DNA of 64,000 bases from contig JAILIM010000017.1 of the NCBI GenBank assembly GCA_024695285.1, positions 62,001 to 126,000 of the forward strand, read 5' to 3'. Within the stretch, counting starts at the first letter, position 1. Each line of letters begins with the position of its first letter. Below, piece after piece: positions 26,083 to 34,971 of this stretch. The translations under genes and the position numbers were made by a program. The notes below the pieces were generated by a model. That model had not been told where the DNA came from, searched no databases, and saw nothing but the letters and a program-made list of their open reading frames with translations. The stretch is from Bacteroidales bacterium (lineage in GTDB: Bacteria; Bacteroidota; Bacteroidia; Bacteroidales; UBA932).

Positions 26083-26638
26083 CTACGAATACATCATCGC
26101 TTCCCTGCCGGTCCTCGGAAAAGACGCCGGCAGCCTTGATGCCGATTCCCTGATCCTGGCCATACGCGGCCAGTGCTCGGAAGCGGATAACCGCTTGATT
26201 GACAAGTTGCTGGACGGATTCGACCCAGAGAAGCTCGATGCTGCATTCTATGAGAGTGCACTGAAGTCCGGAAATCACTTCCTGCGGGAATACCTGCGCT
26301 TCGACCTGCAGGTACGCAACACCAAGGTGGAGTACCTGAATTCGGTGCTCGGCAGGCTGGACGGACTGGATGTCATTCCGCTCGAACAGGATTTCGACGA
26401 CAAGCCAAGGGTTATGGAAGTCCTATCCGGGACTGATATTCTTAAGCGCGAGAAAGGCCTGGACGACCTGATGTGGGAGAAGGCCGAGACCCTGACCCAG
26501 ATGGATGTTTTCGACATCGATATCATCCTTGCCTTCATCGCCAGGATCAAAATCGCGGACCGATGGAGCAAACTCGATGAGGATACCGGGCGGGAGTTGT
26601 TCCGCCGCCTAGTGAATGAAATAAGAAACACAAGATAA
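26075..26638 (+). CDS. DUF2764 protein of the V-ATPase operon (subunit C position)
   Basis: 187 residues, GTG start overlapping subunit E by eight bases. The all-helical sequence begins NNYEYIIASLPVLGKDAG and contains FLREYLRFDLQVRN and FDIDIILAFIARIKIADRW. DUF2764 proteins sit between E and A in V-ATPase operons of Bacteroidetes, Spirochaetes and Chlamydiae and are taken to stand in for subunit C, linking rotor or stalk to the membrane sector. That role is inferred from position and from the absence of any recognisable subunit C gene here. Confidence 0.8.
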   Translation: MNNYEYIIASLPVLGKDAGSLDADSLILAIRGQCSEADNRLIDKLLDGFDPEKLDAAFYESALKSGNHFLREYLRFDLQVRNTKVEYLNSVLGRLDGLDVIPLEQDFDDKPRVMEVLSGTDILKREKGLDDLMWEKAETLTQMDVFDIDIILAFIARIKIADRWSKLDEDTGRELFRRLVNEIRNTR

Positions 26639-26639
26639 T

Positions 26640-28394
26640 ATGGCAACAAAAGGAATAGTGACAGGTATTGTGTCCAACCTGGTTACTGTCCAGGTGGACG
26701 GTCCTGTGGGCGAAAACGAGCTCTGCCACATCAATCTCGGCGGTACCAAACTGCTTGCCGAGGTTATTAAAGTCACTGGCGACAAGGCGTCCGTGCAGGT
26801 TTTTGAAAGCACCCGCGGACTCAGGAACGGCGACGAAGCCGTCTTCCTTGGCAGGATGCTCGAAGCCAGCCTCGGCCCGGGATTGCTTTCGGGAATCTAT
26901 GACGGCCTCCAGAATGACCTGACGACCATGGAAGGCGTCTTCCTGAAAAGGGGCGAATACACCGACCCTCTCGACCACGGGAAGTTGTGGGAGTTCACTC
27001 CCCTTGCCTCTCCCGGCGACAAAGTGGTTGCCGCCGATTGGATCGGCGAGGTCATGGAAGGCTGGCTTCCCCATAAGATTATGGTGCCGTTCAGCTTCAA
27101 GGGGGAATTCACCGTCATGTCAGTTGCTCCCGCCGGCTCTTATAACATTGATACCGTCGTCGCGACGCTGGAATCGGAAGACGGCACGGAATGCCCTGTC
27201 ACGATGGTTCAGAAGTGGCCCGTCAAGGTTGCCGTCAGGGGCTACCGCGAGAAGCCGCGCCCCGGCAAGATAATGGAGACGGGCGTCCGTATCATAGACA
27301 CCTTCAACCCTATCGCTGAGGGCGGTACGGGCTTTATCCCAGGTCCTTTCGGCTGCGGCAAGACGGTGCTTCAGCACGCTATTGCCAAGCAGGGTGAGGC
27401 CGACATCGTGGTGATGGCAGCCTGCGGAGAGCGCGCCAACGAGGTGGTGGAAATCTTCACAGAGTATCCCGAACTTGTGGACCCGCACACCGGCCGCAAG
27501 CTCATGGAGCGCACCGTGATTATCTGCAACACCTCCAATATGCCCGTGGCCGCCCGTGAGGCTTCCGTCTACACGGCAATGACCATCTGCGAGTACTACC
27601 GGGCAATGGGCTACCGCTGCCTCCTGCTCGCAGACTCCACTTCCCGCTGGGCCCAGGCCCTCCGGGAAATGTCCAACCGCATGGAGGAACTTCCCGGCCA
27701 GGACGCCTTCCCCGTGGACCTTTCCGCCATCATTTCCAACTTCTACTCCCGTGCGGGGCAGGTGGTGCTGAACAACGGAAAGACGGGTGCAGTGACATTC
27801 ATCGGCACTGTCTCCCCTGCCGGCGGCAACCTCAAGGAGCCCGTCACCGAAAGCACCAAGAAGGCCGCCCGCTGTTTCTACGCGCTCGAGCAGAACCGGG
27901 CCGACCAGAAGCGTTACCCTGCCGTCAACCCGGTGGAATCCTATTCCAAGTATCTGGAGTATCCCGAGATACAGGCATCTCTCGAAGCGACCGTGGAGCG
28001 CGGCTGGATAGACAAGGTGCTTGAGGCCAAGAACCTGGTGCGCCGCGGAAAGGAAATGGCGGACCAGATCAACATCCTCGGCGACGACGGCGTCCCGATG
28101 AGTTACCACGAGGCCTTCTGGAAGAGCGAGCTTATCGATTTCGCCTTCCTCCAGCAGGATGCCTTCGACGCCATCGACGCCGTGTGCCCGCTGGAGCGCC
28201 AGAAGTTCATGCTTAACCTCATCCTGGACATCTGCAGCTGTAAATTCGAGTTCGAAGACTACGAGAAGTGCCGCGGATGGTTCAAGGAACTCATCAACGT
28301 GCTCAGGCAAATGAATTACTCTGAATTCAAGTCGGAAGCCTTCGAAAAGTATTACGACACGCTCAAACAACAACTCTCGGAATATGGCAACTAA
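26640..28394 (+). CDS. V-type ATPase catalytic subunit A
   Basis: 584 residues, typical length. P-loop GPFGCGKT, catalytic glutamate in AACGERANEVVE, LADSTSRWAQALREMSNR and the subunit-A-specific non-homologous region between N-terminal barrel and P-loop (GEFTVMSVAPAGSYNID) are present. It binds and hydrolyses (or makes) ATP at the A-B interface. Starts two bases after the DUF2764 gene and overlaps subunit B by 11 bases. The same C-terminal SYHEAFWKSELIDF segment occurs in short Chlamydia/Spirochaete-type A subunits. Confidence 0.96.
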   Translation: MATKGIVTGIVSNLVTVQVDGPVGENELCHINLGGTKLLAEVIKVTGDKASVQVFESTRGLRNGDEAVFLGRMLEASLGPGLLSGIYDGLQNDLTTMEGVFLKRGEYTDPLDHGKLWEFTPLASPGDKVVAADWIGEVMEGWLPHKIMVPFSFKGEFTVMSVAPAGSYNIDTVVATLESEDGTECPVTMVQKWPVKVAVRGYREKPRPGKIMETGVRIIDTFNPIAEGGTGFIPGPFGCGKTVLQHAIAKQGEADIVVMAACGERANEVVEIFTEYPELVDPHTGRKLMERTVIICNTSNMPVAAREASVYTAMTICEYYRAMGYRCLLLADSTSRWAQALREMSNRMEELPGQDAFPVDLSAIISNFYSRAGQVVLNNGKTGAVTFIGTVSPAGGNLKEPVTESTKKAARCFYALEQNRADQKRYPAVNPVESYSKYLEYPEIQASLEATVERGWIDKVLEAKNLVRRGKEMADQINILGDDGVPMSYHEAFWKSELIDFAFLQQDAFDAIDAVCPLERQKFMLNLILDICSCKFEFEDYEKCRGWFKELINVLRQMNYSEFKSEAFEKYYDTLKQQLSEYGN

Positions 28395-29709
28395 AGCATA
28401 CCAACGCATATACACAAAGCTCCAGGCTATCACGAAGGCGACCGTATCGCTCGATGCCTCCGGAGTTTCCAACGAGGAGCTTGCCACCGTGGGCGGCAAA
28501 CTGGCGCAGGTGGTGAAGACCCGTGGCGACCGCGTAACTCTCCAGGTGTTCTCGGGCACCGAGGGCGTTCCGACCGACGCAGAAGTCACCTTCTTCGGTG
28601 AACCCCCTACCCTGAAGGTCAGCGACCAGCTCTCCGGGCGTTTCTTCAATGCCTACGGCAAACCAATCGACGGCGGCCCCGAGGTTGAAGGCGAGGAGCG
28701 CGAGGCGGGCGGCCCTTCCGTGAACCCGTACAAGCGTCGCCAGCCCAGCGAGCTGATCCCCACCGGCATCGCCGGCATCGACCTGAACAACACCCTTGTC
28801 TCCGGCCAGAAGATCCCCTTCTTCGCCGATCCGGACCAGCCCTACAACCAGGTCATGGCCGACGTTGCCCTGCGTGCCGACGTGGATAAGATCATCCTTG
28901 GCGGAATGGGACTGTCCAATGACGACTATCTCTTCTTCCGCCATGCCTTCGAAAGCGCCGGCGCACTCGACAGGATCGTCTCTTTCGTCAACACTACCGA
29001 AGAGCCTCCTGTGGAGCGCCTGCTGATTCCGGATATGGCGCTGACTGCCGCTGAATACTTTGCCGTGGACAAGAATGAAAAGGTGCTCGTGCTGCTGACG
29101 GACATGACGCTGTATGCCGACGCCCTTTCTATCGTGAGCAACCGTATGGACCAGATTCCTTCCAAGGACTCCATGCCCGGTTCGCTCTATTCCGACCTGG
29201 CGAAGATATACGAAAAAGCCGTGCAGCTGCCTGACGGCGGTTCCATTACTATCATCGCGGTGACGACGCTCAACGACGGCGACATCACCCACGCCATCCC
29301 CGACAATACGGGCTATATCACTGAAGGCCAGATATTCCTGCGCGCCGACTCGGATTCCGGGAAGGTTATCGTTGACCCGTTCCGAAGCCTGAGCCGTCTC
29401 AAACAGCTCGTGCAGGGCAAGAAGACGCGCGAGGACCACAGCCAGGTCATGAACGCCGGCGTGCGCCTCTTCGCGGATGCGCAGAACGCCAAGACGAAGC
29501 TCCAGAACGGCTTCGACCTGTCCGACTACGACCTCCGCTGCCTGGACTACGCCAAGGACTATGCGACACAGTTGCTCAGCATAGACGTGAATATTACCAT
29601 TGAGGAGATGCTCGACACCGCCTGGAACCTTTTCGCCAAGTACTTCTCTCCTGCCGAGACCGGCATAAAGCAGACATTTATAGATAAATACTGGCCTCAA
29701 TGGCAATAA
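28384..29709 (+). CDS. V-type ATPase regulatory subunit B
   Basis: 441 residues. Resembles subunit A but lacks a P-loop; the corresponding segment is NTLVSGQKIPFFADPDQPYN. Nucleotide-interface motifs include LILLTDMTLYADALSIVSNRM-like VLLTDMTLYADALSIV, and PSKDSMPGSLYSDLAKIYEK. It forms the alternating A3B3 head with subunit A. Its start overlaps A by 11 bases and its stop overlaps D by ten bases, indicating strong translational coupling. Confidence 0.96.
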   Translation: MATKAYQRIYTKLQAITKATVSLDASGVSNEELATVGGKLAQVVKTRGDRVTLQVFSGTEGVPTDAEVTFFGEPPTLKVSDQLSGRFFNAYGKPIDGGPEVEGEEREAGGPSVNPYKRRQPSELIPTGIAGIDLNNTLVSGQKIPFFADPDQPYNQVMADVALRADVDKIILGGMGLSNDDYLFFRHAFESAGALDRIVSFVNTTEEPPVERLLIPDMALTAAEYFAVDKNEKVLVLLTDMTLYADALSIVSNRMDQIPSKDSMPGSLYSDLAKIYEKAVQLPDGGSITIIAVTTLNDGDITHAIPDNTGYITEGQIFLRADSDSGKVIVDPFRSLSRLKQLVQGKKTREDHSQVMNAGVRLFADAQNAKTKLQNGFDLSDYDLRCLDYAKDYATQLLSIDVNITIEEMLDTAWNLFAKYFSPAETGIKQTFIDKYWPQWQ

Positions 29710-30308
29710 AGTTCCAATACAACAAGACATCCTTGACCAACCTTGGCAAGCAGCTGAAGGTCAGGCAGAATGCGCTCCCGACACTGAAGAACAAGGAGTC
29801 GGCGCTGCGCGTCAGCGTGATCGCTGCCAAGGCCGAGGCACAGGCCCAGGCCGATGCTCTGGAGGCGAAAATGCGGGAATACGACTATCTCGCCGCTCTC
29901 TGGAACGAATTCGAGCCGGGTCTTATCCACATCACGGATGTCCATCTGAAGACCGTCAAGATAGCGGGAGTCAAGGCTCCGATGCTGGACGGGATTGACT
30001 TTGCGCTTGAGCCCTTCAACGCTTTTGTCAAGCCTGCCTGGTATGCCGACGGCGTGCGTATCCTCAAGGAACTCAGCACTTTGGGAATCGAATCCGAAGT
30101 GTCCGAGGAACGGCGCCGCATCCTGGAATTCAACCGTAAGAAGACTACGCAGAAAGTCAACCTATACGAAAAGGTGCAGATTCCCGGCTATCAGGAGGCC
30201 ATACGCAAGATAAAACGCTATATGGAGGACGAGGAGAACCTCTCCAAGGCCTCGTCCAAGATAGTGAAAGAAAGACACGCGCAGCAAGAAGAGGAGGAAG
30301 AGCTATGA
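29700..30308 (+). CDS. V-type ATPase central-shaft subunit D
   Basis: 202 residues, almost wholly helical, as expected for the rotor coiled coil. The N-terminal KFQYNKTSLTNLGKQLKVR and C-terminal RRRILEFNRKKTTQKVNLYE with TIKRY-like IRKIKRYMEDEE match subunit D. It overlaps subunit B by ten bases and subunit I by four. No gene for the usual D partner, subunit F, is found in the operon. Confidence 0.93.
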   Translation: MAIKFQYNKTSLTNLGKQLKVRQNALPTLKNKESALRVSVIAAKAEAQAQADALEAKMREYDYLAALWNEFEPGLIHITDVHLKTVKIAGVKAPMLDGIDFALEPFNAFVKPAWYADGVRILKELSTLGIESEVSEERRRILEFNRKKTTQKVNLYEKVQIPGYQEAIRKIKRYMEDEENLSKASSKIVKERHAQQEEEEEL

Positions 30309-32020
30309 TAGAGAGAATGACCCGCTACGACTTCATCCTGCTCTCCGGGCAGAAAGAAGAATTCATCCGGGAACTCGGAACCCTCGGAATGATGGACATC
30401 ACCCGCTCCTTCAAGCCGGTTGATGAAGAGTCTGCTGCGATAATGTCGCGTCTGGAGGCCGTAAAGGCAGAGATTAAGCGTATCACCAAAGGGAGCGACG
30501 CCCATCTTCAGGAATTGCTGGCCGCCCGCTCTGAGCTGGCCAAGGAAGCTGAAGCCCTGGTTCACTGGGGCGAGTACGACCGCACAAAACTTGAGTCCCT
30601 TGGTATTCCCGTACGCTTTTACTGTGTTCCCGACAAGGCTTTCGACAAAGCCTGGGAGGAACAGTATCCTCTGGAAGTGCTCGATTCAGCCAAGGGAAAG
30701 ACCTGGTTCGTGGTCTTCGGGGCCTTCGATTTGCCTGTTACTCCTCTGCCGGCGCCTTCCCGGAGCATCGGCGAGGCCGAGACCCTGCTGGCGGAGAAAG
30801 ACGCTGAAATAGAAGAATACAAAGAGCAGTTGGAAGGCCTGCGCAGTACCTTGCCGGCCCTGAAGGATCAAGAGGCCGCACTTGGTGCCGAACTGACCCG
30901 CTACCTGGCTGGAGTTGGCGGTGAGTCCGCAGCCGACGGAGCGCTCACCGTGTTCGAGGGCTTCGCCCCCGAGGGTGAAAAAGAGAGGCTTTCAGCCGCC
31001 TTCGACAATATGTCCTGTGTGTGGACGTCATCTGAAGCCACGGTAGAGGATAACCCTCCTATAAAGCTTAAAAACAATAAGTTCGTCAAGCAGTTTGAAA
31101 TGCTGACGGACATGTACGGGCGCCCCGACTACAACGAATTCGACCCCACTCCTTATATATCTGTCTTTTTCCTGCTCTTCTTCGCCATGTGTATGGGAGA
31201 TGCCGGCTACGGCCTTCTGCTCATCATCGGCGGTATACTCCTCAGGAAGGTGGAAAGCCTGAAGAACCTCGCTCCCCTCGTGACCATTCTCGGTGTCGGG
31301 ACCTTCGTGGTGGGCATCGTGATGCACACCTTCTTCGGTGTGGACATTTCGGCGCTGCCTTGGATTCCGGCATGGCTCAAGGCCGTGATGATAACGGGTA
31401 CGATCGGCGGCTTCGAAGCGCAGATGGTGCTCTCCCTCGTAATAGGTGTCATACATCTGTGCCTTGCGATGGTGGTAAAGACGGTCTATGCGACCCGCAA
31501 CAGGGGCTTCCTGGGTTCGCTCGGCGTCTGGGGATGGACTTTGCTTATAGTCGGCGGGGTTGTCGTGGGAGCGCTGGCCATGTTCAGCCTGCTGCCTTCC
31601 GATGTGACAAAATGGATAATCATCGTGCTCGGAATCGTGTCCGCCCTTGGCATATTCCTGTTCAACGACATAAAGCGTAATCCGCTGAAAAACATTGGCG
31701 CAGGCCTCTGGGAGACATATAACACCGTCACCGGCCTGCTCGGCGACGTGCTGAGTTACCTACGTCTCTATGCCCTCGGACTTGCAGGCGGCATGCTCGG
31801 CAAAGCCTTCAACGACATTGCAGCCATGACTCTCGGCGACGGTTCGTTCGGCTTCGGATGGATTGCTTTTGCCCTGATCCTGGTTATCGGGCATGCACTG
31901 AACCTTGCGATGTGCTGCCTCGGCGCATTCGTGCATCCTTTGCGACTCAATTTCCTGGAGTTCTTCAAGAACTCGGGATACGACGGCAAGGGACGCCTGT
32001 ACAGACCTATAGAGAATTAA
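30305..32020 (+). CDS. V-type ATPase subunit I (membrane a-subunit)
   Basis: 571 residues, shorter than most I subunits (about 640). The N-terminal cytoplasmic half (about 1-270) has coiled-coil stretches (AETLLAEKDAEIEEYKEQLE). The C-terminal half has about seven or eight membrane helices, beginning YISVFFLLFFAMCMGDAGYG, with the conserved GDVLSYLRLYALGLAGG segment that holds the essential arginine of the ion channel. Starts in a four-base overlap with D and is followed by the proteolipid gene after 27 bases. Confidence 0.94.
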   Translation: MIERMTRYDFILLSGQKEEFIRELGTLGMMDITRSFKPVDEESAAIMSRLEAVKAEIKRITKGSDAHLQELLAARSELAKEAEALVHWGEYDRTKLESLGIPVRFYCVPDKAFDKAWEEQYPLEVLDSAKGKTWFVVFGAFDLPVTPLPAPSRSIGEAETLLAEKDAEIEEYKEQLEGLRSTLPALKDQEAALGAELTRYLAGVGGESAADGALTVFEGFAPEGEKERLSAAFDNMSCVWTSSEATVEDNPPIKLKNNKFVKQFEMLTDMYGRPDYNEFDPTPYISVFFLLFFAMCMGDAGYGLLLIIGGILLRKVESLKNLAPLVTILGVGTFVVGIVMHTFFGVDISALPWIPAWLKAVMITGTIGGFEAQMVLSLVIGVIHLCLAMVVKTVYATRNRGFLGSLGVWGWTLLIVGGVVVGALAMFSLLPSDVTKWIIIVLGIVSALGIFLFNDIKRNPLKNIGAGLWETYNTVTGLLGDVLSYLRLYALGLAGGMLGKAFNDIAAMTLGDGSFGFGWIAFALILVIGHALNLAMCCLGAFVHPLRLNFLEFFKNSGYDGKGRLYRPIEN

Positions 32021-32035
32021 AATACAAACAAATAA

Positions 32036-32488
<453 letters not shown>

Positions 32489-32490
32489 TT

Positions 32491-32570
32491 AGCAGAATAC
32501 GGAGCTACCCCCTCCTGAGGACTATAAAATAGGGAAAACGTCCTCAGGAGGGGGTAGTTCCGTATTAGCT
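32491..32570. repeat. Long near-perfect hairpin after the V-ATPase operon
   Basis: The arms at 32496-32522 and 32540-32566 pair over 27 bases with a single G-T wobble, around a 17-base AT-rich loop. One mismatch further out, AGC (32491-32493) pairs with GCT (32568-32570). Each arm carries CTACCCCCTCCTGAGGAC or its complement. It starts two bases after the subunit K stop and ends 14 bases before the convergent gpsA stop. There is no T-tract, so it could be a bidirectional terminator, an mRNA stabiliser or a REP-like element. Confidence 0.85.
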
Positions 32571-32584
32571 GAATATGGCTGAAC

Positions 32585-33637
32585 TTACTTCGTCTGGTCG
32601 AAGGTGAAGGCTTCCCAGGGGAGTTCTGCGTCCCTGCCTTTGTCGAGCACGGCTGCGGCATGGCAGAGCATAGGATACATGCTCAGGTCGGCTTTGCCGG
32701 TCTGGGCTTTTTTCTCCATTGCAGCATAGACTCGGCGGGCGACCACAAGGCTCTCCAGGGTCACGCCGGCCAGGATGTCAAGGGCTTCCTGATAAGTCTT
32801 CCCTTCTCCGAGGAGTATACCGATCTTGCGCGTGCGGCCGCCATAGACGGTCACGTACAGGTCGCCGATTCCGATGTTCTCGCAGTCGCGGCTTGCGCCC
32901 TGCATCTCAAGCAGATAGCGCATCTCCTTGACGGCCTGGTAGAACGCGGCAGCCTGGGAATTGTAGTGCAGGCCGGCTTCGGGGCCGTGGTGGCGGTTGA
33001 CAAGTCCTATGGTCATTGCCACTGCAAGTGCGTAGCCGTTCTTCAGGGCCACGGCGCTTTCCAGACCTTCGACATCGTTGGTCAGGGAGATGTGATAATA
33101 TGAAGTCTGCATAGCCTCCTTCATCATCTTTATTGTCGCTGTGTCCTTGCCGCAGAAAGCGACTTCAGTCTGGTCGTGGAACACAAGCTCATAACTGGTG
33201 CAGGGACCACCGATGGCGCAGATCTCGCGATTGATACCCTTCTTTGCAAGCTCGCGCTTCCAATACTCGGGATAGGAAATGAGCGTGCCGTCCTCCAGGT
33301 TGATGAGACCCTTGGTCACTGAAAGCACGGGCACGGACGGATCGAGTTCCGACAGGATATGCTCGAGGAACCAGTCCACGCCGAAGGAACTGACGCCTCC
33401 GATGATGAAGTCGGCGCCTTTGGCCGCTTCCTTCCATTCCTCTATCTGATAATATTTTACGCCTTTGGGAAAAGGCCTGTCGAATTTCAGGTGCTGGTTG
33501 TTCTTCCTGCAATTGTCGATGATTTCCCTGTCGAGGTGAGTACCAACAAGGCGGACTTCATTGCCGTTTTCAAATGCCGGGAAAGCGAGGGCGGAACCCA
33601 TCATTCCGGAGCCGATGATTGTGATAGTTTTAGCCAT
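32585..33637 (-). CDS. gpsA: NAD(P)H-dependent glycerol-3-phosphate dehydrogenase
   Basis: 350 residues. Rossmann start ITIIGSGMMGSALAF, then VLSVTKGLI with the first conserved lysine, ALKNGYALAVAM with the catalytic lysine, NSQAAAFYQAVKEM and GIGDLYVTVYGGRTRKIG. It reduces dihydroxyacetone phosphate to glycerol-3-phosphate for phospholipids. It is more divergent than typical GpsA (VDWFLEHILSEL insertion, PCTSYELVFHDQTEVAF in place of the usual APCFAxE segment), so a relaxed or related specificity is possible. Own promoter box at 33658. Confidence 0.85.
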   Translation of the reverse strand: MAKTITIIGSGMMGSALAFPAFENGNEVRLVGTHLDREIIDNCRKNNQHLKFDRPFPKGVKYYQIEEWKEAAKGADFIIGGVSSFGVDWFLEHILSELDPSVPVLSVTKGLINLEDGTLISYPEYWKRELAKKGINREICAIGGPCTSYELVFHDQTEVAFCGKDTATIKMMKEAMQTSYYHISLTNDVEGLESAVALKNGYALAVAMTIGLVNRHHGPEAGLHYNSQAAAFYQAVKEMRYLLEMQGASRDCENIGIGDLYVTVYGGRTRKIGILLGEGKTYQEALDILAGVTLESLVVARRVYAAMEKKAQTGKADLSMYPMLCHAAAVLDKGRDAELPWEAFTFDQTK

Positions 33638-33657
33638 GTCTCAAATGATTAATCCTA

Positions 33658-33665
33658 CAAATATA
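33658..33665 (-). promoter_or_regulatory. TATATTTG promoter box of gpsA
   Basis: Exact TAnnTTTG on the minus strand, 20 bases before the gpsA ATG. It lies just past the 3' end of the upstream GH13 gene, separating gpsA from that operon. Confidence 0.6.
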
Positions 33666-33672
33666 TCTTTTT

Positions 33673-34971
33673 TCAGTTACATTTTAAAAGCGCATAACCC
33701 CATGGCTCTGCAGTCACTTGCACCGCTTCCGCAGTGATACCTGCCGACTCTCGGAGTTCCTTGGGGAATCTCAGAAGGACAGTAGCTTCCCTGTCCGAGA
33801 AGTTGCAGAAGACCAGGAGCGCCTTGTGTCCGTCGAAACGCATGAACGCCGTCATAGTGTCAGGATTGAATCCGGGGGCGTTTTCATTGCAATAGCAGAG
33901 GTCCCAGTTGCGGTCTGGACTTATCCGTTTTTTCAGCGCACATAGCTGCCTGTATTCGGACAAAGTACTTCTTTCTTTCCTTCCGAGGCCTTTCCCTTCG
34001 TGGATCAAGGTCCATATATGCCTGAGACTCAACGGTTGGCACCAATTGAAAATGGATGTGCGTCCGTCGGAGCCTTCAGCTGCATCCTCCCCAAGTTCCT
34101 GCCCGGCGTAGATCATGAATGAAGCACCGTTGAACAGCATTGAATAAGCAAGGGCGGCGCGGGCCCGACCTGTGTTGGACGCAAAGAAAGGTGAAGCGAG
34201 GCGCTGCTCGTCGTGGTTCTCAAGGAAGTTCAGCATACTCCCCTGCCTCTGGCCCAGCCACTGCCAGTTCCAGGTCAGTTCGCGGGCGGAACGACTACCG
34301 TTCAATATGCCGCGCAGGATGTCGTAGCTGCCGGATTTGTCGTAAAGCAGGTCGAACCCCGCTTCATCCAGATAACGGCCGTAGTTCTCCCTGCCATAGA
34401 CTTCCGCGACGAAAAGCAGGTTCGGGAAATCCTTGCGCACGCGCGCAATGACCTCTCCCAGGGCGTCAGAAGGCACCAGTTCGACCATGTCGCAGCGGAA
34501 GCCGTCCACTCCTTTCGACGCCCAGAAACTGAGCACGCGGACGAATTCTTCCCTGGTTTCCAGGGCGGACCAGTCAACCTTCCTGGTGTCGGTCCAGTCG
34601 CCGTCGCACCAGTCGTGGACGGCGAGCCTGCCAGCGTAGTCGCAGGCCACATGGTTTGGGATGAAATCTATAAGACAGCTCAGGCCCGCTTTGTGCGTGC
34701 GGTCCACTAGCGCCTCGAATTCCTTCATCCTGCTCCGGGTCTTGTCGGCAAGATATGGATTGACGTCGTACCAGTCGGTGATTGCATACGGAGATCCGGG
34801 ATTTCCCTTGACGAAATCCTTGCCTGAGGCATGCCTGGGTATGCCGGTAAACCAAATGTAATCTATGCCGAGAGAGTGCAGATAGTTGAAAGATGCCTCA
34901 TCCCAGGAGGAGAACTTCCCCTCGCCCCAGAGGCGGGTGAGCACCTGATATATGATAATCCCTTTGTCCAT
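33673..34971 (-). CDS. GH13 alpha-amylase-family enzyme, cytoplasmic
   Basis: 432 residues from the ATG at 34971, which overlaps the tamL stop by one base (TGATG). No signal peptide, so it acts in the cytoplasm. The GH13 barrel is complete: FIPNHVA (region I), GVDGFRCDMVELV with nucleophile D161, LLFVAEVYG with acid/base E190, and NFLENHDEQR with the third carboxylate D254. A C-terminal beta domain follows (KALLVFCNFSDREATVLLRF). Alpha-glucan or alpha-glucoside is the likely substrate; exact specificity cannot be read. Its operon partners are TamL and a SpoU methyltransferase, with no evident link in function. Confidence 0.9.
   Translation of the reverse strand: MDKGIIIYQVLTRLWGEGKFSSWDEASFNYLHSLGIDYIWFTGIPRHASGKDFVKGNPGSPYAITDWYDVNPYLADKTRSRMKEFEALVDRTHKAGLSCLIDFIPNHVACDYAGRLAVHDWCDGDWTDTRKVDWSALETREEFVRVLSFWASKGVDGFRCDMVELVPSDALGEVIARVRKDFPNLLFVAEVYGRENYGRYLDEAGFDLLYDKSGSYDILRGILNGSRSARELTWNWQWLGQRQGSMLNFLENHDEQRLASPFFASNTGRARAALAYSMLFNGASFMIYAGQELGEDAAEGSDGRTSIFNWCQPLSLRHIWTLIHEGKGLGRKERSTLSEYRQLCALKKRISPDRNWDLCYCNENAPGFNPDTMTAFMRFDGHKALLVFCNFSDREATVLLRFPKELRESAGITAEAVQVTAEPWGYALLKCN

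Noticed and set aside
27120..28649. Open frame of 509 codons on the minus strand opposite V-ATPase subunits A and B
   Set aside because: It lies antisense to two unmistakable V-ATPase genes, has biased composition, no family motif and no start signal; a by-product of GC-rich codon use.
28363..29730. Open frame of 455 codons on the minus strand opposite subunit B
   Set aside because: Mirror frame of the conserved B subunit with no recognisable motif.
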